Under the pieces are notes generated by a model that worked only from the letters and a program-made list of their open reading frames with translations, searched no databases and was not told where the DNA came from. From assembly GCF_027744825.2 (NCBI RefSeq), contig NC_071343.1, positions 9,446,866 through 9,510,865 on the forward strand: a stretch of 64,000 bases of DNA. The letters are read 5' to 3'. The stretch is from Synchiropus splendidus. Taxonomy: Eukaryota > Chordata > Actinopteri > Syngnathiformes > Callionymidae. The position numbers and the translations under genes were made by a program. This document shows, one piece after another, positions 13,401 to 26,893 of the stretch. Numbering within the stretch: position 1 is the first letter of the stretch; every line of letters starts with the position of its first letter.

Positions 13401-16400
13401 GATGAAAAACATCATTCTTGTTCATGGATTTCTGTCGAACTAAAATGTGACCCCCAAATCCTTTTGAAAAGCTCAGTGCGCTACAGTCGTAGTAGTGCTA
13501 CCGAAGTTGGTGTGAGACCAACTTTCACTAGTCACTCTGGGCTTTGTGTTTGAAGAGAAAGCGCCACCTTCAGTTCAGTTCACACCCCGTAGCGCAATGA
13601 GTAGAGTTGACATTATTCAAAGACACTCACTCAAGGAAAGAGGGGTCATTCCAGTGGCTGGAACTGTGCTGGAATTCTGCTAGAAGTCGGCTGGAAATGT
13701 GCTGGGAGTCGCCTGGGACTGTGCTGGAACTGCGCCGGGAGGGGAACAAATAAACTGCTACTACTGTACATGAAATCATTGACGCCACTTGCATCACCAA
13801 CCAACACATATTTAGATTACCATCAAATAACAGCTGTGCTTGGTAAATACACACCATCGCTGGCCTGTCTCAGACACTCGCACTGGAGTTTACAGGACGT
13901 GACAAAAAAGTCAAAAGCAGCATGTGTCCCATCTTCCTTTCCTCCAAAATTGCACCACCATTATTGATTTTCACTCCTTTGTCATCTGGGAAGCCTAGAA
14001 ATATCAATGAGGTGTACCTGGCCTTGTCGCAGCCCTCGCCTCAAAAGACAACATCTCCTGACGCGCGCTGTTGCTTCTCACACAACATGATAGTTGAGTC
14101 CACAAAGACTGGCGTGGACGTTACACAGCCTTGCCCTTCACACTGTCCAGTGACTTCCACATGCCTTCCCTCCATATCTGTAAATGTGGGTTTGATGCAA
14201 GACTCGTGCTTCACCTGACCAATATGATCAAAGGATTTTTTTTTCAATCCCATTATCTTTAATCTTCCATGCTCCGCAGCACACACATAGGTATCACGGT
14301 TGAAAGGCAAGTCTGACTTGACCTCAAAATAAGTGCTGCGGAACACATAGCGGGGTCAAGCCATCATTATTACAGTAGCTCTTGTACCAGAAAACAACAA
14401 ATCCATGGAAGTGATAAAAGTTTTTGTCAGTGTTTCTTGGTCATTTGATCATAAGATCTGCATTCGGACCAATGACATAAATCCTGCTAATAACTCAGGT
14501 TTACAGCCAGATGCAACTGGTTTTATTAAAAATATTTGAAATAAGCAAGATTAAGATCAACATATTTCTCATTTCACTTTGATCAGATGTGTTTTCATAA
14601 ATGTTATTCTGATGCGTGTGATCAAAAAAACGTGTATCGAACGTTGTCTCCAAAGGCAGATGGATATTAAATATGACTGAGACCATGTGTGTCAAAGTCA
14701 AGGCCTGTGGGCCAAGTCAAGTCAAGTGAAATCATTTTAAGAACATCCTGAACGTACTGGAAATATAATGCTTACTCAGGAGTCCAGGTGGCATGCGTGA
14801 ACTTTAGCTCTGCCAGCAGCGGAAGTGTTTCTGTCACTGTGTTATTGTGATGTGCCCCTCTAGATTTTTCCGATGAAAACACACCTAAATCCGCAATGAT
14901 CATGTGCACTTCCACCATGTTGTGTTTTCTGTTTGTTGCGATGAAAAACAGATGAGAAAAAAATCACAAAAAATTTTGAAAATCCTTATGTGTGTAGACC
15001 CCTTTACACAGCCTTTTTGCTGCCACCATTCCCAAGAGAAACAGAGTGCAATCGGATAGGAAGTCAAGTCTCCAGGATAAAAAAAATTAAAATTCTTTTT
15101 ACTGTCTGAAAATATGCACAGATATATATAAAAAAAAATAATTCTGACAGCATGGTGGCTTTTATTTTCCAGTGGTTTTTTGATGAGTTGCTTCAAGTAT
15201 AAGTACCTGAATAAGTACCTGAACTTGAATTTTGCAATGACTTGTTGGGAAATACATTTAAATCAAGTGTTTTCAGGCAGCTCTACTGTTCTCTAACGCC
15301 CCCAGAGAGAGAGAGAGAAAGAGTGAGGGACTGAGGGAGCTGTCTCCACATACACAGACATCACAGCGGAAGTTCCAGCTTCTTGCTGTCATTTACTCAG
15401 CCAAATATACGTTGTTGAAGCAAGACAAAGAGCGAGTGTCTGGTCTTATTTGCACGCCTCTTAGCAGCACCACAAACTAGCATGAGTTCACCTGGTGATC
15501 CACTGCAGCGTAAAGAGCTTGGGAAACCCACCGCCACTTTCGATCATAACCCATGAAACAAAGCGTAATATTCAACACCTCATTCGATGTTATTTTTACA
15601 TTAGACAGACTCATCAGGTTTTTCATCATTAGGACTTCTATCAGAATGGCAGCAGTTATGATTCAAATGCCGATTTGCATATGAAAGAAGCCTCCCACTG
15701 GCAGATGACATATATTTCATTTTTATTTTTTTCAACTCACACCAACTCCATTAAATGCTTCTGCGCCACTCGGTCTCGCATTTATTTCCCATTTGCAAAA
15801 TAAATATACAGATGTGCTCATATATACGTATTTTCCGAAATGCGACATTCAAGTCGGATACAAAATATGCATCTATTTTTCCTAATAAGCGGTAGAAATC
15901 AAAAGTGGCAATCCAATCAGGACCTATTTGCTGAAGAATCAAACGCCACTGACAATGACACATGGCCAAATCAAGGCGCATGCATTCTGCTTTGATAACT
16001 GCATTAGCTGAATGTTGCTGTGCGGCGTGAAAAGGTCACACTCGATATGATCCAATCACTCCTGCTGCCGGCAGGAAGTGCAAATCATGAACAGGTCGAA
16101 ATGCAGAAATATAAATGTTAGGAGTCTTTAAGAATTACGCGGAATAAGTCTTTTTTGTTCTTGACTGATTTGAGACGGGAAGTTCTAAATCCCAGTGAAA
16201 GTTATTAAGATTATTACAGTAATATTGCAGGAGAAAAACAGAGCGAAGGAACAAAAGGGGTCAGACCAACGATCGAGCGTGCCGCTGCTTTAGTCCTTGT
16301 AGCAATATGAAAGAGATTTTTCATAAGGGGGTAGCGTGGATGCATTGTGGGTACTAAATTATTGATGTGTTTGAAAAGCAGTTTGTTGTTGAGACTTATG

Positions 16401-17654
16401 GGAAAATTAATGGTTTCCACCGCCCGCACTATTACACTCGCGTCTAGTCAGCACAGACAGAAGCTTTTTTTTTTTTTAACTAATTTTTCATCTGGCTTCA
16501 AGGTGAAATCCCTGAGACAAGGAAGCTGAATCTTTTTAAATCGCCGGCAGCTAATATATTTTGGCATGACAAAATGGTGTGTGGGTAGAAGGATGGCATC
16601 TTCGCTCAAGTAACTTATGTTCATTTACTTCTCAACATATACTGGTTGCCAGGTCGCTTAAGACGCAGTTTTTATTTTCAGACTTTGCTAGCCAAATCTG
16701 AACTACTGCATCCGTCCGACCCCTTAGAGTGCTATTATGTGTCAGACGTTTTTAGGAGCATTTATGTTCCGTACGGACATGGAAACTCCTGTCCGTTCTT
16801 CGTATTTCTGAATGTTTCCACAAAGCTGATGGATACGAACGAAACAGGGCAGTACTGCCAGAAACCATGAGGGCAGTGTTGCTGTGACTATCATACGATA
16901 CACGAGGAAGACATAACAATGGTGGAAATTCTCTATCGTTCAGTCGCAATATATTCTACAACTTCACCGACGACCACACAACGTTGCCTCTGTTGCGTCT
17001 TTTGTGGAAGAGGTACCTTATCAATACTTCTTTCACAGTTGCCATGTTTGTTTTGGAGTTTGTTGTCGTCATAAACTTTTGACTCTAACGTCCCTCGGTG
17101 GACATATTGGGGAACAGCAAAACCAATGTAAATAACTCAGGGCGTGTGTGATCAGCGACGGTAACATCATTTGAAAAGGACTGGTACATTTTCGTACGTA
17201 AAGAGAGTATAAATGGGCCTTGAGGGTAACTTATGATGGCCTCTTTTTTAGCCCCCACACGTTGGCCCACTTTCAACATTTTCCATCATGGGTTGCCACA
17301 TCAATTCAGCCTCCTGCACCTTGAACAATCTAGATTGTCCTCCCTTGTCAGGCCTGTCTTCTTCAGTCTTATTTCCCATCGAGTCGAAAACATCCCGACC
17401 ACTGCCATCACTCAGTGAGCGCAGGACTTATTCCCTCACTGGAGTGAGACGACAGGATTCATGCAAACCCTTGTGGCGTGAGACTTGGTGCTGTGGACTA
17501 TTGTTTCAATCCATTTAATGAAAGTCATAAGGTGGATGATGGAAATAAATGACAAATGCATTGTCAGATGGAAAAAGTTTTTAAAAAATAATTACATAGG
17601 CTTCTTGGGCAAATTCTTTTTACAAAACCAGGTTCATAACAAATCATTAAAATG

Positions 17655-17655
<1 letters not shown>

Positions 17656-17725
<70 letters not shown>
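17656..17725. repeat. (TA)n microsatellite
   Basis: About 35 uninterrupted TA units lie in erbb4 intron 1. The open frames rich in alternating Tyr/Ile across it are artefacts of the repeat. Confidence 0.95.
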
Positions 17726-17729
<4 letters not shown>

Positions 17730-18740
17730 CTATTAATGTTTGTTATTTGACTCAGATGCTTGTTTATTTGTTGTTTATCAAGTTATTTTGTTACAAATAG
17801 ATTTACAGCTTTGTTTTGCATCAAAATCTGTACCTGTATCAAAATCCTAGCTAAAAGCCTGCATAGCACGTATCTCAGATGGTGCATTCAGAAGTGTCTG
17901 AATTTTTTAATACTACTGAAAATAAACAGGGTTACAATGGCAAAACGACCCTTGGGGGCCATCCCTTTTTATTTTCCATTGAAAATGGATTTCATCTTTA
18001 GACGGATATTTGTCTACAGTGAGAGCTGTCTGCTGCGATCAGAAGGAAAAAAAAAAAACAACATGACTTTTTTGGAAACGCAGTATCCAACTTTCATGTG
18101 GCTGTGCCGCCAAACTGTGTTGTTGTTCATCCCATATTGCATTAGCGTCGCCAACATCACTTGACTGCAGCAATGACCCCGGCGTGCAGCACCTAATGAT
18201 ATCACTGGAGACCAACAGCACATCAAGAATGAGCTTCAAATGAGCGGCTTGGTGGAGGTCTGCGCTTCTTCTACCAGTTCTGAAAGCTATGACCACGTCT
18301 CACCTCGTGACCAGTATGGCCAGCTTGACCGAGGCATCACATTGGGTGCACTCACACCAGTTTCACCGCACAAACAAGCTTTCCAGGTTCAAGGTTTTGA
18401 TCATTATTACACCCTTAAATACTAGAAACTCCACTGAGGTCACACCTCAACTAAGTCACAAACACCCACCCACCTATATTATTGACCTAAATGTATTGTA
18501 TCCATGAGATTTGAGTTTGAAATAATGCCAGCAGTGAGCTCAATCAGACAGCAGGTGGCAGTTGGAGCTACTTTACTACATACACCAGATGCTGGCGCTC
18601 GAGAATCCAGGTGAAACTAGGGAACTGATGACTAGACAATTCAAGCCAGTTCTTAAAGACTTGAAAATTTCACATGCATAAACAAGCACCCAGTTGCATA
18701 ACCTGCTTCACTCCGTGGTTGCTATACAGAGTGTTGGGCT

Positions 18741-18868
18741 GCTGAGGCTTCATGGAACAGTGTCCACATTTTCAGAGCCCACTAGATGGCAGTCTCATCT
18801 CTTTAAATATTTGCATTCGAAAACGCACAATGAATCCTCCTGAGCTTGTCTCATGATGCCTCATCAGG
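18741..18868. mobile_element. Palindromic fold-back element, copy 1 (degenerate right end)
   Basis: The left arm carries the family signature GAGGCTTCATG(G/A)AACAGTG, followed by TTTCAGAGCCCACTAGATGG. The right arm is decayed but still ends ATGCCTCATCAGG, the complement of the left terminus. Positions 18779-18792 match the CTCF core consensus CCASYAGRKGGCRS at every position. There is no coding capacity. Confidence 0.6.
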
Positions 18869-19784
18869 TCATGACTATCCGTCAGTCATAATGTTCATGT
18901 TCAAATAGGAAAACTTTATTGATCTACAACGTCCTGCCACCATGGTGGTGTTGGCTTGTGTGTCTGAAGCCCATTCTACATCTGAATTTTAGCTCTCAAC
19001 TCAATGCAGAAAAGCTGTGGACTCATAAGATGGAACACTCACAGGTCAAACAGCACTTTTCCATGAAGTTACACTCATGACCAGTTTATATTGGTGCAAT
19101 CTAAAAGGTTTTACATATATTTTCAACAGATTCCAAAATAAAGAGATCATGCGACTCACAGTAAATGCTTTATAAAATGTCGGACTATGAACAGCAAAAG
19201 ATTCACACAGCATCTGGGGACTAAAGTAAAGTTCATTATTCGTCTTTTTGTGCAGGGAAGTGGGTCAATGCATCATTAAGACGACTCTGCCCTTCATGAA
19301 AATCACTGTAATAGAGAGTCAAAGCTCCTTTAAGGGACAGGAGCAGGCAAACACATGACAGTGAGACAAAGCGAAACTGTGTGGGCTCGTGACACCATTC
19401 TCTGGCAACAATTAACATACAGGATTGTCAGTGTGAGGGTGCAAGAAAGAGAGAAGAAAGCACATTCAAGAAGCCAAACAGTCAGCCTGTTCATTTAACT
19501 CTGCGTACAGGACACATCAAGAGCCGCCTTTATACGTAGAAACAGAGACTGGGAAGTTGAATGCCTGTATTAATTGCCATCTTTGCTCACTGTTTCAGAT
19601 GTGACAGCGGCGTATTCCAAGAGGTTTGTGTTCTTAATGGGGAAAATAAAAAAGGCAATTGTGCTTGCAGCAGAAACAAAAGTCCAAATTTGAAGAAACA
19701 AAAAGGCTTTATTGCTGACCGCATCCTTATTCACCAAGGTCACAGAAATAAGTATTACTTAAGGTACGAAACAACCAAAGATTT

Positions 19785-20060
19785 TGAGATGTGGGAGGAA
19801 ACCAGAGCTTCACACAAGCACATACAGATGTATTATTTGCATTGTCACTAGAATAAATGGTAGATTTATTAGATATCACTAAACAACTGTATGTTACCCC
19901 ATGCTTATATGGTGCTCTGGTTTCCTCCCACAGTCCAAAAACGTGCACTCATTGTTGACTCTAAAGGCTTGTGTGTTGGTGAGAGCGGTTCATTGACATG
20001 TGGCCTGCCCTAGGTCCCCCAAAAACTAAGTTAAGTTTGTGCACAGACGTCATGATAAAC
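19785..20060. repeat. Inverted pair of fragments of a common fish repeat
   Basis: The word GGTTTCCTCCCACAGTCC occurs at about 19920 on the plus strand, and its complement GGGAGGAAACCAGAGC at about 19790. This makes a head-to-head pair of roughly 40-bp arms about 60 bp apart. The TTTCCTCCCACAGTCCAAAAAC string belongs to a widespread fish interspersed repeat; the following GACTCTAAAGG segment continues it. Family naming needs a repeat-library search. Confidence 0.55.
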
Positions 20061-21149
20061 TCCAATAATGACCAGAGATGTTGTGAAATTCAAGTCAATC
20101 CATTGATAAGAAAGAGATGAAATGAAAACCGTGAGACAAACAGCACAAATCTTGCTGTGCAGAGTTTATTGGTAATCGTAACTTTTGCTGTCCGGGTTGA
20201 ACAGAGGGCTTGAATCACTTCAGGATTTTCAGATTGATGAAGCAGCAAAGCTATTATCCGAATAGTAGGACGACAAAACCACAGGCAGATGTTTAATAAT
20301 CCTCCTTTAGGTGATTTCCAAATAACCATGAGGAAGTGAGGACTAAACTCCTGAGAGTATAATGTACACATGCTCCTAAAAAAAAGAGCACCCGAATGTA
20401 GCTCAAAATGTTCTTCAGCTCAAGCAGATACACGGATGAGAAACAAAGATTAGCTCTGCAGCATTGAAAATAACATGTTTTTCTTTATTGCATTGACTGA
20501 GGTTGTTGAAAAAACCTGCTCGAGAGGGTCGACACAGATGTTATAGAATATTTCATATAGACCCACTTAAGACTGAAGCCTTCAATGACTCATCATGGAC
20601 GATGGAAGCTCACATCCATGCACTTAAAGCATGTGTGAATGAGACAGAGAAATGCACATATGTACCTTGTCTGTTCCAGCTGTGTTTACAGTTTTATAGA
20701 AAAAGTGACAATAGAAAAAAGAAACTTGAACTAATCTTGTTTTAGCCTACATTTTTATAAAGAGCAAAAATGCTTTGGAATCAGCACATGAACATGTGAC
20801 AGCTGTAAGGACTATGTAAGTAAGTTGTATCACAGTGTATCTCGGATATTTGCCACTTATTCAACTGAAATCACAAAAGCATTGTTGATGTGTTTGATAT
20901 ATCTGAAAGTTTACAGTCCAAGGGAACATATTTCATTATGTTTCTGCAGCACTGATGCCCGTTAAATCAACAAAGTTTTGTCTGAAATGTTTGCAGCCAA
21001 AACCACTCTTCCTCTGCAAATAGAGTTATTTGGAAATGGTGTGCCAAGCTGAATGAACTAACACGAATAAAGGGCAAGAAATACAGACTCACTGATCAGA
21101 TAAAAAAATGAGCATTTCTATTCCTGGCCTAAATTTTCTGTTCAACGGC

Positions 21150-22420
21150 GCTGATGATATTCTCACGGCTGTTGCGCACCAACTGTCCCCCCCGCGCGCG
21201 AAGAGCGCCACTGCTCCAAACCCGCGGTACTGCCACCGCACCACGCTGGCTGCTCCAACTGCGCCGCACATGATCCCTGCAGGGTGTCGCCGTAAAATAA
21301 AGAGTCGTGCAATTTCGCTGCAAACCATCGCGCTCCCCGGCGCGCACGGACTCCTCTCCATCACCGTGCGTCACCACTGTTGAACGTGGCAGCAACTTAA
21401 AAGTGACAAAACTCGCAATGGCAGCACTCGAGAATCTTAAAACAAATATCAACGTTCATTCAAACAGTCGCAGGCAGCGGTGGCAGGGGAAGTTTTCTGT
21501 GCCAGGGAAGGCTCACGGATGAGACAGGCGAGGGTCTGTGATGCAGCAGGAGGGTCCACTGTGCTGCTTGTTTGACCACGCTGTCTCCAAATGACACGCG
21601 TGTACGAACCATGAACAATGCACTTCTGTACACACACAACTCACCGATTCATTCAACTCTGCGCAAATGGCACAACGCGTCGAGACATCTGCGTCTCCGT
21701 GACACGCAGCTGAGTGTCTAGGCAGTGACACGATTCGGTTTGGCTGTAAACGGTGGTTTATATTTGAGGAGAAACCCCACATCCAGCAGGGAAAACGGCG
21801 GCTGGAACGCTGCGCTCCGTGCGCTGCGCTCCGCTCCAGAGACGCGCGCGGAACACAAGACGGCGTCCACTCACCTGACTGCGACGAGCTTGAGCCAAAC
21901 AAGACGCAAGTTAGGAGAAACTCGATGCAACACAGAGCAGCCGTTGGTTTCATCGTTGCGTTTGGCAAATATCCCCCTTGTATTCACATGTCCAGCGGCG
22001 TATCCTCCTTTCGCAGCAGCCAAAATGCAGTTCGGGCTGCGACTTCAGGGAGTTCACACTTAAGTTTGTCCGCCTGGTTTCCGGAGCTCCCCCCGCCTCC
22101 GCGTCTGCAGGTATGCACGTGATTTCCTAGCCGGTGTGTTTATTTCCAGTGTTTCCTAAACAGTGTTAACCACTCTTCATGCGTTACTCATCGACTTGGA
22201 TACAGTTAATGCGTCCACAGACTTGTGTGTTTTTTTCAGACACACCTCCATGCCCACTAACTCCTCCTAGGGAGGCTGTGATTGGCGCAGGTGCCTGTCT
22301 GTCAGCTCAGAATCCGCCACCCAAGCGCCACCATTGGTTGGCACAATATGCCAGACCCTCCGACTTTATACGTCTGCGGCGTTGCACCTGTCACTTCCAA
22401 CTCAACAGAGATGGAGGCGG
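21150..22420 (-). promoter_or_regulatory. erbb4: CpG-rich promoter region of erbb4
   Basis: CG dinucleotides are dense from about 21.15 to 22.4 kb, surrounding erbb4 exon 1, while the sequence on both sides is AT-rich. Upstream of the start codon on the minus strand there is a TATAAA at 22365-22370 and CCAAT boxes near 22332 and 22280. The boxes lie between the TATA-like site and the gene, so they may belong to a different start site or to a divergent transcript. The transcription start cannot be fixed from sequence. The region 21954-22100 is most likely 5' untranslated sequence. Confidence 0.55.
21875..21953 (-). CDS. erbb4: ErbB4 receptor tyrosine kinase, exon 1 (signal peptide)
   Basis: This is the first coding exon of the neuregulin receptor ErbB4, a plasma-membrane receptor tyrosine kinase. 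Seen: 26 codons starting MKPTAALCC, a hydrophobic core (IEFLLTCVLFG), a serine-rich end SSSSQS, then the donor CAG|GTGAGT. The exon ends in phase 1. Mammalian ERBB4 exon 1 also begins MKP, encodes a signal peptide ending in SQS and stops in phase 1, so the next codon can complete the expected valine. The inference also rests on position: the gene lies downstream of ikzf2 in the same orientation, as in mammals. An in-frame upstream ATG (21968) would add five residues; I chose the second ATG because it gives the conserved MKP start. The remaining exons are outside the window. Another secreted or membrane protein with a similar leader cannot be excluded from 26 residues alone. Confidence 0.7.
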
Positions 22421-24435
22421 TAAGATAAACGACACGAGGCACGGAGATGATATCGACGTCTAACTGTTCATGAAGTTGAGTTTTACAGCAGCTTACTTTA
22501 TATTAGATAAAATATTTTTAATACGGAAGAGGTTGTGGTTTCAGTTGTACACAAATCCCAAGTCAGGTGTCCAAACACTCCACAAACCAGGAACGGATTT
22601 CATGATCTGAAGACTCAATGTTGGCCCGACAGCACATGAACACAACACCACCAGGTCTCCCATTCAGAAGTCAAGTTTTCTTTTCATTATTGTAACTTAT
22701 GTGGTAGAAGTGATCTCTTACTGCCCTGATCACGCCCCCTTTTTTCTGCCCTATCTAGTTCATTGACAGAAAAAAAGGCTTTAGGTGTCGTACAATTCAA
22801 TATCATGTGAATAAACTAAATAGAAAATACTTTTCCTTTGTCAACTGTGGGTGACAGAGCCCGCGGGTTGTGTATAGTCTGTCCATGAATGGCCCCCTGG
22901 CCTGGATTTGGGCACTGCTTCCATTCAGCACCAGTGCAACAAACAGCAAAAATGAGGAATTTTGTCTTATCTCAAATAGCACGTATGAAAAAAATATAGA
23001 TTAAGCAAATCATATTTGAAGAGGCAGATGTCGATAAATATCATTTACATTTTAACGTATGTTCTCAACAAGTCTTTGACTCAAATTGTCTGGTGTGAGA
23101 ATATAAAAAGAATGGGCTGAACAATCCAAACGTGTCACGTGTCAAAAAAGCAGTGGTTTTGTTAGTTCTACTGCACAAAAAAATGTGTGCATCATCACGT
23201 GAGTTATGACTAACTGTTTTGTTGAAACATTGGAGAGAAATCATCAGAACAACTGTTGTTCATTCCACACTCTTATGCAAACAAAGATCACTAGAGACTA
23301 AAGATGTGGTGTGAACTAGCTGCAAGGCAGAGGTCTGCACTCTTCAAGTGCTTTTCTATTATTGAAAAGGTTTTAACTCTGGTAACCACTGCGTCAATGA
23401 AAGAGCTGCCTCATTTTGAATTTGGCTTTTAAAGACGACAAATGTGGCAACAGCAACAATAAGAGTGGCAATAACAGAAGTTTACAGGCTTGTGAAAAGG
23501 GATTTTGTCCCTCTTCATAATTTTATTTTAGTTATTTACTTGTGTCACTTATTCCTGTCATATGGTCGCAGGGGTTCACCTCAGTTGATGGAATGGCTAC
23601 AGGATGTTTTGGGCTACCAAATCAGCACATAATCTCTCACCTGGTGAAGAAGCACCTATAACACCATGCTGACATACTTGTTTGACAAAAGAGCAGATTC
23701 CAAACATTCAGACAACGCACCTGTGTTTTTGAAATTTCAGTATCTATGCTCAGGAAATGAAGTACCTTCCATTTGTTCACGGTATTGACAGCAAATTCCA
23801 GCATATTCTTAAAGAAAAGCAGTTCTGCAGCCATCAACCAATAGGATCGTGTCATGATGCGCTTCATTTCACTTTACGTGATTCTAACTTCCAAAGGCCG
23901 ACTGTATACTTTGCGCTCCAACTAGTGTGTGACTTTGAAGACTTGTCATCGAACTTAAGCTGATTGGAAGTCTTTGGAACATTGGGACAAAAGGTCGTCG
24001 CTTTCTGAACCAGATGCTGGCTACTTTTTGCACTTTTGGAAAGGGCCAAGTGCCACCTGCAGCTGCAATATGGTCGCACATCTGGACTTCACCTACCTCA
24101 GCTTCTTTACACTCAGAAACAAACAGGTTGGAGAAGGACATTTGATCAGAGTACTTCTGATCGTGATTGTCGCATCGGACTTTTGTGGGTCTTTGACCAC
24201 TTGGTCAAGGCCTTGAGACTTTCAGAAGTCCTCTTCAACTGTCTCTCTTTCAGTCATAAAAGTCTGAATTTATGTCTATAGAATAAAATGACCATAATGC
24301 CACTGAAAACTGGTTTAATTTTGAGATAATATGCTAACAGAACTATTTTTATAACTATATATATTTATATATATGTATGTACATATAGGTATATAGTTGC
24401 TCTTTACGTCAAAAAATAAATAAATAAATAAATTA

Positions 24436-24438
<3 letters not shown>

Positions 24439-24490
<52 letters not shown>
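24439..24490. repeat. (TA)n microsatellite
   Basis: About 26 TA units, preceded by TAAA repeats, form a low-complexity block from 24.35 to 24.5 kb. Confidence 0.95.
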
Positions 24491-24493
<3 letters not shown>

Positions 24494-26067
24494 TATATAT
24501 AATCAAGTGAGTTTAAACAACACATTGTCCTCAAATGAGATGGAAATGATCAGATTTTATTGACATTCTCAGTCAAGTCTATGCAAAAAAATTAGACAGC
24601 TAAAGGTGCAATTCCAATTTTCTTATTTCTTTTCACACTAACCAATTGACCCTTTGCTCATTGAACACTATTGGGGTTTGGATTTTAAGCCTTTCAATGT
24701 AAAGAAAATGTATAATTTAAGTCAACTGTAAACACAATTTGCTTTAAACTAGATTGTCATCAACGCATGGTATTGAATGAAGTGTTTGGCAAAAAAAAAA
24801 AAAATGTGTCAATGGAAAATACTACTCTCCCGGACCTTAATAGCAGGTGGACTTTTCACTTTAGTTAAAGTCAAGGGATTGACATTTTCAGCACTTTTTT
24901 TTTCCCGGCACAATGAATAGTGCATTGGTCTGTGAGGGGCACTTCATGACCCTCCACTGCAGTATTGACCCTTCACCAGTGGGGGGCGGTCCACTGCTCA
25001 TCTCAAAGGTCAAAGGACCAGCCGCGCGGCACAGCAGGGGGTGAACGGTCCAAGCTGCTAGCTTCCTGACACGTTGCGTGACATTGGCTTCCCATCCCAC
25101 ACAAACCGTATTGGCAAAAAAAAAAAAAACTCCGCAGGAACGGGCTTTTACCATCAGTGACAGCTCAGATTTATTAAGAAATGTAGAAAAATGACACCTG
25201 GCAATCGGCGATGAGGGACGGCGTCACTCTAAATACACCCTAAATGGCTGCCATCGATCACTTTAATACCCAAAGAAATGATCATAACAAAGACTTGGCA
25301 ACATTATGTGTGTGTTGGTTCGGCGTCGCCCGGTCAATTTGTCAATTTATTCCCCCGGATTATCAGAGAATGTATCATAAGCTCGGTTTCCCAGCCATCG
25401 AATGTACAGCTAATGTAATACATAACCCCCTGATTTGTTTAGTAGATGCAGCTGGAAGAATCCCGTCAATAAAACGTGGGCCCTCCAGAGACAATGCGGC
25501 TCATAATGATGCCAGGCACACAATGTAAGCGTTATGAAGCTTTTTTTTTTTTTTTTAACTTTATCACCAGCTACATTGTTTTGCTCTGTTGGAGCTCGGA
25601 AAGTAAAGGCAATCTCTTCCTGCAGCAACAACTCTCCCCCACAGTTAGATAAAACCTCGGGATGATAAACTGTCCGCCGAGTCTCTCCCAGATAAAGCAA
25701 GATTTAAGTGCACACGCTTTCCAGAGGTGCAATGTTTTATCACCATATTTCTTTGCTGCTTCATCAGCCTTCACATACACATGATCTTTGGATTCATTAT
25801 TTCTTTTCACGAGTGCTGGGATGGGTGGGTCAGCGCAGAAGCAAAATAGAAAATGATCAGTTGATATTTCTGCTGTTGGATTGATTATTACTGTCTGTTT
25901 AATAAGAATGTGTCTGTTAAGCTGTCAGTTTTGCTTATGTGAAGGACACATTTGTTTCCCCAAAACCTTTATCACCAAAAACATTGAATTCAAGTTTTTC
26001 ATTTTTATCTTCAAACTTTATTTTTCAGTCAACTGTGTTTCTCAAAATGATTTTCTTTGTATTTGGT

Positions 26068-26224
26068 GATGCAGTGAGTGAGAAGGTCACAGGTTTGACC
26101 CCAGCCTCTGGGTTTTTGGTGAACCACTATCCGTTTTGTGTGCAGTTAATGTGTTCATCCATTTCTCAGGCGGTTTTGCGCAAAGTGCTCTGGTTCCCTC
26201 CCACAATGGTTCCAGTTTCTTGAT
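26068..26224 (+). repeat. SINE-like or interspersed fish repeat fragment
   Basis: The segment reads GAGAAGGTCACAGGTTTGACCCC, whose second half resembles a tRNA-type B box (GGTTCGANTCC). It then continues through GTGTGCAGTTAATGTG to CTCTGGTTCCCTCCCACA, the same terminal module as in the fragments at 19.8-20.0 kb. This order is that of a common fish interspersed repeat. It is truncated and non-coding. Confidence 0.45.
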
Positions 26225-26627
26225 GACTCAATGGTGTTGTTTACTCAGAGACAGAGAGAACAATAGAATGCATTGAAGGTAAGTGTTGGATGCAGCGTTT
26301 GTCTGCTCAGTGACGGCACCGGTGAGGTGCCATCTTTTGAAAACCAGAGCGGCAGCTTTCACAGACGGTGCTAGTTGTTGAAACTCTTCACCGAAAATGA
26401 TGCCGATGCAGGCGGTTTGCACGTGTCACTGAGGCATTGATTCAAGTGCACATGCACTGTATTCACCACAACAACAATGGCGCTCTCCCCTTCTTGTTAT
26501 TCCACCCCAACCCTGCTATAGTGGCCTCCTGTCCAGGGTGTCCCAAACACTCACCTTACATATCTAGAATAATGTGAAAATCAGATCAGAAAATTTGATT
26601 TATTTTTCCTCCCAATTCTCCACAAGC

Positions 26628-26893
26628 TGGTGAGGCTTCATGAAACAGTGCCCACGTTGTCAGAGGACAGTAGGTGGCGCTCTTGATTTAAAAATGCGTT
26701 GAGGTTTCATTGACATGGTGAGCGATGGGCTCATGAGGCTTCATGAAACAGTGTCCTCAATTTCAGAGCTGAAATCTCTGCTCTAATTTATTTGGATTTT
26801 AACATACATTTCAATGAAACCTCACATCCTTTTCAAACCAGGAGCGCCACCTACTGAGCGCCGAGAATGTGGACACAGTTTCATGAAGCCTCA
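26628..26893. mobile_element. Palindromic fold-back element, copy 2 (tandem or nested)
   Basis: Two left arms (GAGGCTTCATGAAACAGTG at about 26632 and 26737) and one right arm (ACAGTTTCATGAAGCCTCA ending near 26893) are present. This implies a truncated copy followed directly by a more complete one. CTCF-like cores lie at 26667-26680 on the plus strand and 26844-26857 on the minus strand, each with one mismatch to CCASYAGRKGGCRS, pointing towards each other. Confidence 0.7.

Larger units (their letters stand above)
1..21874 (-). other. erbb4: erbb4 intron 1 (partial, runs off the left edge)
   Basis: This is the stretch downstream of erbb4 exon 1 on the minus strand. I see no ErbB receptor-domain exon in it, so exon 2 lies beyond the left edge; a very long first intron is usual for this gene. 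The sequence is AT-rich with many short unrelated open frames, none with a recognisable domain. It holds the transposon remnants, palindromic elements and (TA)n tract listed separately. The parts from 1 to 1467, 2172 to 7989 and 10.4 to 17.6 kb contain nothing I can name beyond short homopolymers and A/T-rich runs. Confidence 0.6.

Noticed and set aside
21129..21452. Arginine/alanine-rich minus-strand frame in the erbb4 CpG region
   Set aside because: It lies downstream of the exon 1 donor, in intron 1; length is explained by GC-rich composition, and there is no domain.
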